Part shown: positions 1 to 6,817 of the stretch, piece by piece
Numbering within the stretch: position 1 is the first letter of the stretch
Layout of the letters: every line of letters starts with the position of its first letter
Source: a bacterium
GTDB lineage: Bacteria > Spirochaetota > UBA4802 > UBA5550
Assembly: GCA_024224995.1 (NCBI GenBank)
Contig: JAAENB010000615.1
Span: 1 to 9,454 of the forward strand
Reading direction: 5' to 3'
DNA: 9,454 nt
Translations under genes and position numbers: made by a program
Notes under the pieces: generated by a model
Told to the model about the DNA's origin: nothing
Seen by the model: only the letters and a program-made list of their open reading frames with translations
The model's database searches: none

Positions 1-1
1 G

Positions 2-121
2 GGAACGGTATCTCAGGAATATATCGATACCATCCCTGAAAATAATATTATGGGGCAATCTCCGGCAGCGGGCACCTCTGTTCGATACGGCTCCCCGGTT
101 GACGTAACTGTCTCCACAGGA
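2..121 (+). other. PASTA domain, C-terminal half
   Basis: Read in the frame of the RHS gene, residues 1-40 begin GTVSQEYIDTIPENNI and end in VDVTVSTG. The pattern of a glutamine-containing strand, then QSPAAGTSV, a glycine turn and VDVTVS is the typical second half of a PASTA repeat. Known PASTA repeats bind cell-wall fragments in Ser/Thr kinases and penicillin-binding proteins, but they also occur in large secreted proteins of environmental bacteria, which is the better comparison here. More copies may lie upstream of the window. Confidence 0.8.
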
Positions 122-3100
122 AAATGGACCGGCGTTGATGAATCGGCTCCTCATGTTGCCATATCAGCATTACCCGAAACGGTTTATATTGATGAAGAAG
201 TTACTCTCTCAGTGAACGCCTGGGACAACGCAGGCGTTGTAGACCGGCACCTTACGATAAATGGCGATCCTGTTGACCTGGTGGGAGATGAGTTCATCTT
301 TTCCGACACTACAGCCGCCGGAATTTATACTGCGGAAGTTACCGTTATGGATGAGGCCGGGTTTACCGCTTCTGCAAGCACCGATTTCCGGGTTGCTGAT
401 CCTTACGACAACACATCGCCTGTAGCGGCGTTTGATGACGATGACTGTATAACCGTTACGGATCTTTATTCTATACAGGGCGAGGTCTCCGATGAAGCGG
501 GAGTAAGCTATACGTTACAAATGCGTGAAGACGGCGCTTCTGAGTGGATAACCTTTGCCGAAGGAGTGACTTCTTCGATTGAAGGAGAGCTTGGGGTGTT
601 CGATCCCACGGTTCTCAGGAACGGGATTCACCGCATACGGTTATATGCCGAAGACCTTTCAGGGAACTCCACTATTGTGGAAAATTGCGCCATGGTTGAA
701 GGCGGCCTTAAGGTTGGCCAGGTTATTTTACCAGCTACAGATCTCTCTATTCCACGGCCAGGAATGCCGCTCACTCTCGAAAGAGAATATGACAGCCGCG
801 CTCAAGGCCCGGGAGACTTTGGCCCGGGGTGGAACCTGCCCTCTTCCAATGTGAAGGCGGCAATAACAACTCCTCTTGGTGAGGAATGGGACCAGAATGT
901 GGGAGGCCAGTTTATTACTACGTATATACTGGTTGAAAAGAAAAAACATGTTGTGATGATACGCTTTAGTGATGAGAAGATCCTGAAGTTCAAAATGGAT
1001 GTTGCTCCCAAAACTTCAGTATTGATCTCCTTTGAAGGCGGTCACCGGCCAATGACTGTGGGATATACTCCTGTTGACGGAACACAGGGAAGCCTGGCCG
1101 CTCTTGATAATGACAGGCACGTGATGCTCTTATACGGCCGGATTTATGATATCGATATGAAGCTCTATAACCCGAAACGATTCAGGTATACCGATGTTGA
1201 CGGAACGGTCTATGTTATCAATACCGAAAAAGGTATAGAAAGTATTACCGATGTCTATGGCCATGCGGTAACGTATAGTGAAAACGGGATTTCCCATTCG
1301 TCGGGTATAAGCATCTCTTTTGAAAGAGACAGCAGCAACAGGATCGAGACCATAAAAGACCCCTTTGGCAAGGAGTATGATTATTATTATGGTGATGACG
1401 GTATACTGGAAAAGGTTATTGAGAGAGGAGACGGGCCGCAGCTCTTTCGGATGATGGCGAATTATTCTTCATGCAAAGGATTTATGCAGAATAAGATCAA
1501 AGAGATTAAAGCTCCCGACGGTACCGCGCTTGGTTCTTTTGAGTATGACGACAAGGGAAGAGTCATAGCCATGACCGACGCTGAAGGGAATAAGATGGTG
1601 TATGGGTTTGATATTCCCAATCACCGGCAGACGGTGACGGACAAGATGGGTAATGAAACTCTGTATGAACACGATAATAAAGGGAATGTCACTCATATGG
1701 TAGATGATCATGGTAATGAGGCTTTTTACAGCTATGACTCCAGGAGCAATATGCTAAGCAAAACAAACCGCCTGGGGCATACCACAACATATACCTATGA
1801 TGAAAACGGCAACAGACTTACCGAGACCGATCCCCTGGGAAATCCTACGGAGTATACGTATAATTCCGACAACAAGGTATTGACCAAAAAGGATCCGCTG
1901 GGCAATGTTACGACAAATTCCTATGACGATAATGGAAAGCTGCTCAGCATAACAAAACCCCTGGACACGGTGATAACAAACACCTATGATTCTCACGGGA
2001 ATAAGTTATGGGCCGCGAAAAGCTATGGCGATAGCACTCAAACAACAAGCTATGAGTATGACGAGAGCGGCATCTGTGTAAGCGCAACTGATCCTCTTGG
2101 CACGGTAAGTTCCTTTTCGTATGACGAGTATGGCCGGATGATAAGCAAAACAGTAACCCGCACAACAGAAAACGGTCCTGTGGAAATGGTAACCGGAATG
2201 AAGTATGACCGCCGCGGCAGACTGTTTGAACGAACCGATCCCGATGGAACGGTTACCGCTTTTGAGTATGACGCTCTCGGCAATAAGTCTGCCGATATTG
2301 ATAAAGCCGGTAAGCGTACCAGCTATGAATATGACGGAAACGGAAAGCTCACCAGGACTGTTTTCCCTGATGGAACAGAGACTGCCCGGACCTATGACGC
2401 GGCCGGGAACCCGGTTACCTCATCGAACAGGTCGGGATTTATAACAAATTTTGTTCATGATACGGTGATAAATCAAGCAACCCGTATTACGGTTCATACC
2501 GGGGCCGCCAAACAGATGGAATATGACGCAACCGGACGGCTATCGGCCATAACAGACGAAAACGGTAAAACTACCTCCTATGAGTACGATAAAGCGGGAA
2601 GGAAAACAAGAGTTCTGGAAGGGGCGGACGGTGAAACGGTATTTACTTTTGACGCAAACGGAAACACGGTAAGCATGACCGATGCCGCGGAGAATACAAC
2701 CACCTATGAGTATGACGCGCTCAACAGGCTCATACGAACCACCTTTGCCGACGAAACCTATACTGCCGTGGGATACGCCTTTGACAGGTTAAAGGCATGG
2801 GAGAGAGACCAGGCAGGAAGGATTACCCGGTTTGAATATGACGCGGCAGGCCGATTGGTTAAAGTTATTGATCCCAATGAAGGTGAGACTGTATATTCCT
2901 ATGATGAGTCAGGCAATAAAATTGGCCAGACCGATCAGAACGGGCGTACTACTTCCCGGGAATACGATAACCTGGGAAGAGTTGTAAAACATACGCTTCC
3001 ACTGGAAATGTTTGAGGCCTTCAGTTACGACTCCCGCGGCAGCCTCGTAAGCAGGACCGATTTTAACGGTGAAACAACAAGCTATGAATACGACTCATGC

Positions 3101-4975
3101 AGCCGTCCACTCAAAAAGATTTTTCCCGACGGCTCTGAGGTATCATATGAATATTCGTTTACCGCAACAGGGAATGAAAAACGGGTCTCTTATGCCGGGG
3201 GAACAACGGTATACCGGTATGACGGGCTTAACCGTCTCGTTAACCGCAGCAACCCGGACGGTTCCGAAATATCCTATACCTATGATCTCAAAGGCAACCG
3301 GACATCCGTTGCAACAGCTTCAGGTTCCACAACATACACCTATGACGAGATGAATCGTCTCGCGGCAGTTACCGGTCCTGATGATGGTATCACAACATAT
3401 ACCTATAACCCCGTTGGGACCAGGGCACGCGTAACATATCCCAATGGTGTTATTACGGAATATGGGTATGACAGGCTTAACAGGATTACCGGTATTGAAG
3501 CACGAAACGCAAGCAATGAGATACTTGCGCAGTATTCATACACCTTAGACCCTGTTGGGAACCGGCTTCAAGAAGCGGAAAATAACGGAAGAACTGTGGA
3601 TTACACGTATGATAATCTGTACAGGCTTGCGGAAGAAAACATAACGGATCCTGTTCTCGGGAACGAGACAATTTCTTATACCTTCGATAGTTTCAGCAAT
3701 AGATTATCAAAGACCGATTCTTCAGGAACGGTAAACTATACATACGATCTAAATGACCGCCTCACAGCTGAGACCGGTCCGTATAGTATTACGTATGAAT
3801 ATGATAAAAATGGGAACACCCTGAGCACGTCGAACGGTACTGAAACAACACAGTATGGTTATGACTACGAAAACCTCCTGGTTTCCATAGAAAACGGCAC
3901 AAATTCAGCCGCGTATACCTATGACGATAAAGGCATCCGGTGTGGGGCAATCGTTAACGGCACTGTTATAAAGTACCTGGTAGACGGGAACACTCAGTAT
4001 GCCCGGGTGCTGGAAGAACGGGACGGTTCCAACAACCTGCTTGCTTCGTATACTTATGGAGACAGTCTTATCAGTCGGCATAGTAATGGGAATAGCTCCT
4101 ATTATCAATATGATATCCGGCAGTCAACACGACTCCTCACCAATACAGCAGGAGACGTTGAAAACAGGTATGTCTATGATGCTTACGGCAGGCTTCTTAA
4201 CCAAACCGGAACAGCTGCCAATAATAATCTGTATACCGGTGAGCAGTATGATCCTCATGCCGGGTTATATAACCTGAGAGCACGGTATTATAATCCGGCA
4301 AACGGCAGGTTCCTTAACCGCGATACCTGGTCCGGAAGAGAATACGAACCGGTTACCCTGCATAAGTATTTATACGGTAACGCGAATCCCGTAAGCTATA
4401 CCGATCCCAGCGGGCATATGTCACTTGTGAACCAATTATCTTGTGTTGCGATTGTGGCCACATTGGCGAAAACCGCATACACCGGCTACAAAGTTGGTAA
4501 GGCAAAGAACACCCTGGAATGGAAAGGGCATATTGCTGCGGGAACTTCAAACGTTGGAGCAACCGGTTTCATGGGTGGAGGTCTTCTCATCGGTTTAATT
4601 GATGAACCACCGGAAGAACTGAATACCGATTCCTGGGGAGGATATGTAGTCGTCATGGTCGGGGTAACAGCAGGCTTTGATTCCAAAACAAACAAGTTAT
4701 CTCAAGGTTCCGGGGGGACAATCTCTACCCTCACCTTAAGAACTCCCGGTATCTTTGCGGACTGGGAATACCTTTGCGGATTATCCTCCTGGATATCCAT
4801 TACAGGCGCCTATGGAATCGGTTTTTCCAAAACATGGATGACCATGGGACAGGCTTATGGAAATTGTACCTGGCTTGTCCCCTGGGTGGCTGAAGAATGG
4901 GTTGTAGGATTTGATGTTGGAGTTGATGTTATGCTGGGATGGTCTATACAGTTTCATCCGGAATTTAATATATAA
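2..4975 (+). CDS. Giant secreted RHS/YD-repeat protein with PASTA and Ig-like domains (5' partial)
   Basis: The frame is open from the window edge, so the true start and any signal peptide lie upstream; 1,657 residues are visible. In order: C-terminal half of a PASTA domain (2-121, motif QSPAAGTSV then VDVTVSTG); two Ig-like beta domains (about 137-398 and 413-697); an RHS entry segment (701 to about 850, motifs DLSIPRPGMPLTLEREYDSR and GDFGPGWNL); a linker; about 40 YD repeats (1538-4231); the RHS core end (4232-4417, LYNLRARYYNPANGRFLNRD, ending DPSGH); and a 185-residue tip. RHS/YD proteins form hollow beta-cocoons that encapsulate a C-terminal, often toxic, domain and are exported to the cell surface or into rivals. 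PASTA and Ig-like modules suggest extracellular display. No frameshift is seen. Whether it is a contact toxin, an adhesin or a wall-associated protein is not decided by the sequence. Confidence 0.95.
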   Translation, partial: GTVSQEYIDTIPENNIMGQSPAAGTSVRYGSPVDVTVSTGKWTGVDESAPHVAISALPETVYIDEEVTLSVNAWDNAGVVDRHLTINGDPVDLVGDEFIFSDTTAAGIYTAEVTVMDEAGFTASASTDFRVADPYDNTSPVAAFDDDDCITVTDLYSIQGEVSDEAGVSYTLQMREDGASEWITFAEGVTSSIEGELGVFDPTVLRNGIHRIRLYAEDLSGNSTIVENCAMVEGGLKVGQVILPATDLSIPRPGMPLTLEREYDSRAQGPGDFGPGWNLPSSNVKAAITTPLGEEWDQNVGGQFITTYILVEKKKHVVMIRFSDEKILKFKMDVAPKTSVLISFEGGHRPMTVGYTPVDGTQGSLAALDNDRHVMLLYGRIYDIDMKLYNPKRFRYTDVDGTVYVINTEKGIESITDVYGHAVTYSENGISHSSGISISFERDSSNRIETIKDPFGKEYDYYYGDDGILEKVIERGDGPQLFRMMANYSSCKGFMQNKIKEIKAPDGTALGSFEYDDKGRVIAMTDAEGNKMVYGFDIPNHRQTVTDKMGNETLYEHDNKGNVTHMVDDHGNEAFYSYDSRSNMLSKTNRLGHTTTYTYDENGNRLTETDPLGNPTEYTYNSDNKVLTKKDPLGNVTTNSYDDNGKLLSITKPLDTVITNTYDSHGNKLWAAKSYGDSTQTTSYEYDESGICVSATDPLGTVSSFSYDEYGRMISKTVTRTTENGPVEMVTGMKYDRRGRLFERTDPDGTVTAFEYDALGNKSADIDKAGKRTSYEYDGNGKLTRTVFPDGTETARTYDAAGNPVTSSNRSGFITNFVHDTVINQATRITVHTGAAKQMEYDATGRLSAITDENGKTTSYEYDKAGRKTRVLEGADGETVFTFDANGNTVSMTDAAENTTTYEYDALNRLIRTTFADETYTAVGYAFDRLKAWERDQAGRITRFEYDAAGRLVKVIDPNEGETVYSYDESGNKIGQTDQNGRTTSREYDNLGRVVKHTLPLEMFEAFSYDSRGSLVSRTDFNGETTSYEYDSCSRPLKKIFPDGSEVSYEYSFTATGNEKRVSYAGGTTVYRYDGLNRLVNRSNPDGSEISYTYDLKGNRTSVATASGSTTYTYDEMNRLAAVTGPDDGITTYTYNPVGTRARVTYPNGVITEYGYDRLNRITGIEARNASNEILAQYSYTLDPVGNRLQEAENNGRTVDYTYDNLYRLAEENITDPVLGNETISYTFDSFSNRLSKTDSSGTVNYTYDLNDRLTAETGPYSITYEYDKNGNTLSTSNGTETTQYGYDYENLLVSIENGTNSAAYTYDDKGIRCGAIVNGTVIKYLVDGNTQYARVLEERDGSNNLLASYTYGDSLISRHSNGNSSYYQYDIRQSTRLLTNTAGDVENRYVYDAYGRLLNQTGTAANNNLYTGEQYDPHAGLYNLRARYYNPANGRFLNRDTWSGREYEPVTLHKYLYGNANPVSYTDPSGHMSLVNQLSCVAIVATLAKTAYTGYKVGKAKNTLEWKGHIAAGTSNVGATGFMGGGLLIGLIDEPPEELNTDSWGGYVVVMVGVTAGFDSKTNKLSQGSGGTISTLTLRTPGIFADWEYLCGLSSWISITGAYGIGFSKTWMTMGQAYGNCTWLVPWVAEEWVVGFDVGVDVMLGWSIQFHPEFNI
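1538..4231 (+). repeat. YD (RHS) repeat array, about 40 copies of roughly 20-22 residues
   Basis: At protein level the unit is (Y/F)-x-Y-D-x-x-G-x-x-x-x-x-T-D-P-x-G-x-x-T-x, repeated about 40 times without a break. It begins at FEYDDKGR and runs to YVYDAYGR. At DNA level copies are diverged, but short words recur, for example acatatacctatga near 1787 and 3392 and tatgagtatgac at many sites. In known RHS structures these repeats build a spiralling beta-strip that forms a closed shell. The later copies (from about 3300) are shorter and more variable, as is usual toward the core end. Confidence 0.9.
4418..4972 (+). other. Variable C-terminal tip of the RHS protein, unassigned
   Basis: These 185 residues follow the conserved DPSGH that ends the RHS core, the position where polymorphic toxin domains are normally appended. 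The tip opens with a hydrophobic helix-like segment (CVAIVATLAK), then a glycine-rich hydrophobic stretch (GATGFMGGGLLIGLI). It then has alternating strand-like segments rich in glycine and aromatics (YVVVMVGVTAGFD, ISITGAYGIGF, VVGFDVGVDVMLGWSIQF) and ends PEFNI. I recognise no nuclease, deaminase, ADP-ribosyltransferase or peptidase signature. A beta-barrel, membrane-active or purely structural domain are all possible. Confidence 0.6.
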
Positions 4976-4981
4976 ATAAAA

Positions 4982-5016
4982 AATTCCACTTGAGAACATG
5001 TTTCTCAAGTGGAATT
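4982..5016. terminator. Perfect 15-bp hairpin after the RHS gene
   Basis: Arms 4982-4996 (AATTCCACTTGAGAA) and 5002-5016 are exact reverse complements around a 5-nt loop, starting 6 nt after the RHS stop codon. The position suggests transcription termination or 3'-end protection of the RHS mRNA. On the + strand no U-tract follows (accgcttactgcc). On the - strand the hairpin is followed by TTTTTTATTTAT, a textbook intrinsic terminator. It may therefore act mainly against antisense transcripts entering the RHS gene, or work in both directions with lower efficiency on +. Confidence 0.6.
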
Positions 5017-5038
5017 ACCGCTTACTGCCAAAAAAAAC

Positions 5039-5066
5039 TTGACTTTGTCAAAATTCTTTGTATATT
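5039..5066 (+). promoter_or_regulatory. Sigma-70-type promoter for the small ORF and rbfA
   Basis: A -35 element TTGACT at 5039-5044 is followed after 16 bp by TATATT at 5061-5066; an overlapping TATTAT at 5063-5068 gives 18 bp. A run of seven A's (5031-5037) lies just upstream like an UP-type element. Transcription would begin near 5074, leaving a leader of about 40 nt before the 25-codon ORF. Because the preceding gene ends at 4975 behind a hairpin, this is probably the main promoter for 5114-5618. Confidence 0.65.
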
Positions 5067-5113
5067 ATAAAGAGTATAAATTTCTACCATATTTTCTCAA
5101 AAGGAGGCCAGCC

Positions 5114-5191
5114 ATGTATCCCATTGCAGCAAACTCACCAGTAAGCCTCTGTCCTGTTCCGGCCCCGGCTTACCTGGTATCAGCCAAATAA
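5114..5191 (+). CDS. Small proline-rich 25-residue ORF (possible leader peptide)
   Basis: An ATG at 5114 is preceded by AAGGAGG (5101-5107) with 6-nt spacing, the strongest ribosome binding site in the window. It encodes 25 residues starting MYPIAANSPVSL, with one cysteine at position 13 and prolines at 3, 9, 14, 16 and 18 (motif CPVPAPAYL), ending VSAK then TAA. A promoter lies about 50 bp upstream, and the rbfA-like gene starts 82 nt after the stop. The placement fits a regulatory leader peptide or a genuine micro-protein. I know no matching family. The same frame is open upstream to a GTG at 5009, but that lies inside the hairpin and before the promoter, so ATG 5114 is the credible start. 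Confidence 0.55.
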   Translation: MYPIAANSPVSLCPVPAPAYLVSAK

Positions 5192-5204
5192 CAGTCCTCT
5201 GAGT

Positions 5205-5228
5205 TCGAGCGAAATATATATCGCCCGA
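5205..5228 (+). other. Imperfect hairpin between small ORF and rbfA
   Basis: TCG-a-GCGA (5205-5212) pairs with TCGC-c-CGA (5221-5228) with one mismatch, around the AT-rich loop aatatata. It lies 13 nt after the small ORF stop and 45 nt before the rbfA start. The downstream sequence is U-rich (atttattgaatatttatt) but has no clean U-run. It could be a weak attenuator, a processing site or incidental. Confidence 0.3.
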
Positions 5229-5273
5229 TCATTTATTGAATATTTATTAAACACAAATTAATTGGAGAATTAT

Positions 5274-5618
5274 ATGCCTGATAAAACGCACCGGTCGCAC
5301 CGGTCGAAGTACTCAAACAAAGACAACCGTCTTTGTAAACAAATAGAAACAGAGCTTTTAGTGCTTTTCGCGGGAGCAGCAGAAGATGAGCGCTTAAACC
5401 AGCTTGGCGTAGCGTCGGTAGAACCGGCGCCGGACATAAGCTGTCTCCTGGTAACGGTCTACCCGCTCTATGAAACAGATCAGCCCGAGCCGGAAACAAT
5501 TCTGGCCTGGTTACATTCAGCGAAGAGCTTTCTGCGACAAGAGATCGCCGCGGCAATAAACCGCCGCCGGGTACCGGAACTTACGTTCAGGGTTGTTCCC
5601 GGAGCGGAAGAGTGTTAG
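5274..5618 (+). CDS. rbfA: Ribosome-binding factor A family protein
   Basis: A 114-residue protein of normal RbfA length. RbfA is a KH-fold protein that binds the 30S subunit and helps mature the 5' end of 16S rRNA. Visible signatures are the central SVEPAPDISCLLVTVYP strand region and the C-terminal helix FLRQEIAAAINRRRVPELTFRV, matching the family pattern of FLR-E-A-x-x-x-R-x-P-EL-F. The N-terminus has HRSHRSKYSNKDNRLCKQIETEL, where the LCKQI segment resembles PVC-group RbfA. The start is ATG 5274, with GGAG at 5264-5267 and 6-nt spacing; an in-frame TTG at 5262 overlaps this site and is unlikely. It is not next to infB, nusA or truB as in many genomes, but follows the 25-codon ORF. Confidence 0.8.
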   Translation: MPDKTHRSHRSKYSNKDNRLCKQIETELLVLFAGAAEDERLNQLGVASVEPAPDISCLLVTVYPLYETDQPEPETILAWLHSAKSFLRQEIAAAINRRRVPELTFRVVPGAEEC

Positions 5619-5634
5619 GTTGAGGAAAATTTGT

Positions 5635-5675
5635 TTCTTCCCCTGGTAAATAATTTCATTTTACCAGGGGGAGAA
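5635..5675. terminator. Bidirectional terminator hairpin between convergent genes
   Basis: Perfect arms CCCCTGGTAAA (5640-5650) and TTTACCAGGGG (5660-5670) extend outward by a T-G wobble and further pairs to 5635/5675, with a 9-nt loop. It lies between the rbfA stop (5618) and the end of the minus-strand hydrolase (5693). U-rich tracts are loose on both sides (actttatttttct on +, aaattttcc on -), so it is a plausible shared terminator for the two convergent genes. Confidence 0.65.
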
Positions 5676-5692
5676 TATCACACTTTATTTTT

Positions 5693-6649
5693 CTACAATT
5701 TTTTATACGTCTTATATCCCGTAGACAAATACCCCATTATAGCAAGCATGAGCAGCTCAAACAGCGTTTTGGGCTTTTTATGCGTAAGTTTGCTCCACCC
5801 GGTCATAAGCGCGAACGCGATCTTAAGCTTAAAGGAAACTATTTCCAGCTCAGGAGGAACAAGATTCGTTTCTTTCATAACGGTTTCCAGCATAAAATCA
5901 GCATCATCAACACGGTCTTCATTTTCTTCAAAGATCTTCCACCATGCCTCAAACGCGGCAAGAGACCTGTCTAAAATATTTTTCGCTTCTTTGTCACGGA
6001 GAACACCAAAATGCGCCAAACAGAGCGAGGAATAATTAATCTTTTTCAATTTTTTGATAGTGGAATAATATGAATCTTTGTCCCAGAATGGAGCCACAAA
6101 AGGAGGAAGCTGCTTACCTGCCACTTTATATCCAATAGCATCTCCCACGAAAATATTTTTATTTTTTTTATCCAGGATAGCCAGGTGATCCTTATGATGG
6201 CCGGGAATATTAAAAAACTCAAGAACTATTCCGCCCAGGTCAAGAGTATCGCCCTCTTTAAGAGGCTCAACATCAGTGATATTCGGATGCGGTCCCTTGA
6301 CTAAGACCTCGTTATAGGACTGGTCCGCCAGTAAGGGAACAGCTGCTTCCGAAGCCATAACCGTAATCGTCTTTTGCTCCTTTGCGGCTTTTTTCCGCAT
6401 GGCGGGAATCGCCTGGCAATGGTCGAAATGGGAATGGGTGGGGATAATAATATCCGGAGGGAATTCTCCCAGTTCTTTAAGAGCTGCAATAATATTGGAT
6501 GCCTCCTCTTTTGTACCGCCGTCAATGAGACAGGTTTTATTCTCGCCCTTGATCAAATAAACAGCAGTAATTCCTTTTACACTATACATTCCAATATCGA
6601 TCAGGGTAGTATCGCCATTGATCTTTTCCGTGCTCCATGATTTCCCCAA
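5693..6649 (-). CDS. Metallo-beta-lactamase-fold hydrolase with C-terminal helical extension
   Basis: A 318-residue protein. The metal site is complete: THSHFDH at residues 71-77 (H72, H74, D76, H77), PGHHKDH with H155, IFVGDA with D170 and LAHFG with H213. This is the glyoxalase II-like set for two metal ions, usually zinc or iron. Such enzymes hydrolyse thioesters, lactones, phosphoesters or similar; the substrate cannot be told here. Residues beyond about 220 form a helix-rich extension (FEAWWKIFEENED) ending in a hydrophobic segment (LFELLMLAIMGYLSTGY) and a basic tail, perhaps for membrane contact or dimerisation. The start is TTG 6649, supported by GGAGG at 6656-6660 with 7-nt spacing and no in-frame ATG nearby. 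There is no signal peptide, so it is probably cytoplasmic. It is transcribed alone, divergent from 6818. Confidence 0.9.
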   Translation of the reverse strand: MGKSWSTEKINGDTTLIDIGMYSVKGITAVYLIKGENKTCLIDGGTKEEASNIIAALKELGEFPPDIIIPTHSHFDHCQAIPAMRKKAAKEQKTITVMASEAAVPLLADQSYNEVLVKGPHPNITDVEPLKEGDTLDLGGIVLEFFNIPGHHKDHLAILDKKNKNIFVGDAIGYKVAGKQLPPFVAPFWDKDSYYSTIKKLKKINYSSLCLAHFGVLRDKEAKNILDRSLAAFEAWWKIFEENEDRVDDADFMLETVMKETNLVPPELEIVSFKLKIAFALMTGWSKLTHKKPKTLFELLMLAIMGYLSTGYKTYKKL

Positions 6650-6686
6650 AACAAACCTCCAGGTTTATAAAAGTTTAAGTATTATC

Positions 6687-6720
6687 AATATAAATATACA
6701 TCTGAAGAAAAATCAACCAA
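6687..6720 (-). promoter_or_regulatory. Probable promoter of the hydrolase gene
   Basis: On the minus strand TTGGTT (6720-6715) is followed after 16 bp by TATATT (6698-6693). An overlapping alternative is TTGATT (6716-6711) with 18 bp to a second TATATT (6692-6687). Both sit 40-60 bp upstream of the TTG start at 6649. The region is generally AT-rich, so the exact boxes are uncertain. Confidence 0.4.
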
Positions 6721-6741
6721 AATAAGAAGAACGCGGAATTA

Positions 6742-6750
6742 TGATATAAT
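6742..6750 (+). promoter_or_regulatory. Extended -10 promoter for the propeller/RNase operon
   Basis: TGATATAAT at 6742-6750 is an exact match to the extended -10 consensus TGnTATAAT. No good -35 box is present 17 bp upstream (ataaga), which is typical for extended -10 promoters. Transcription would start near 6757, giving a leader of about 60 nt before the ATG at 6818. Confidence 0.6.
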
Positions 6751-6817
6751 TTACGGGAAAATTCATTGACAGAGGGGCTTTTCCCGGTCAAAATCAGGTT
6801 TTGCGAGGAGAAATGAC

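Noticed and set aside
1469..2283. Several 70-80 codon minus-strand frames inside the YD repeats
   Set aside because: They arise from the repeated codon pattern of the RHS gene read in reverse, and their sequence is repetitive in the same register.
5009..5191. Longer version of the small ORF starting at GTG 5009
   Set aside because: The GTG lies within the hairpin arm and upstream of the promoter, with no ribosome binding site; ATG 5114 has an excellent one.
5262..5273. TTG start for rbfA adding MENY
   Set aside because: The TTG overlaps the GGAG site that serves ATG 5274, and nothing upstream of it resembles a ribosome binding site.
5233..5556. 107-codon open frame on the minus strand over rbfA
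   Set aside because: It is antisense to a gene with clear family motifs and its own ribosome binding site; its translation has no recognisable features.
5631..6035. 134-codon open frame on the plus strand over the hydrolase end
   Set aside because: It is antisense to the hydrolase and begins inside the terminator hairpin; its low-complexity serine-rich translation is typical of a shadow frame.
6766..6771. TTGACA as a -35 box for the propeller gene
   Set aside because: No -10-like sequence lies 16-18 bp downstream; the extended -10 at 6742-6750 is better.
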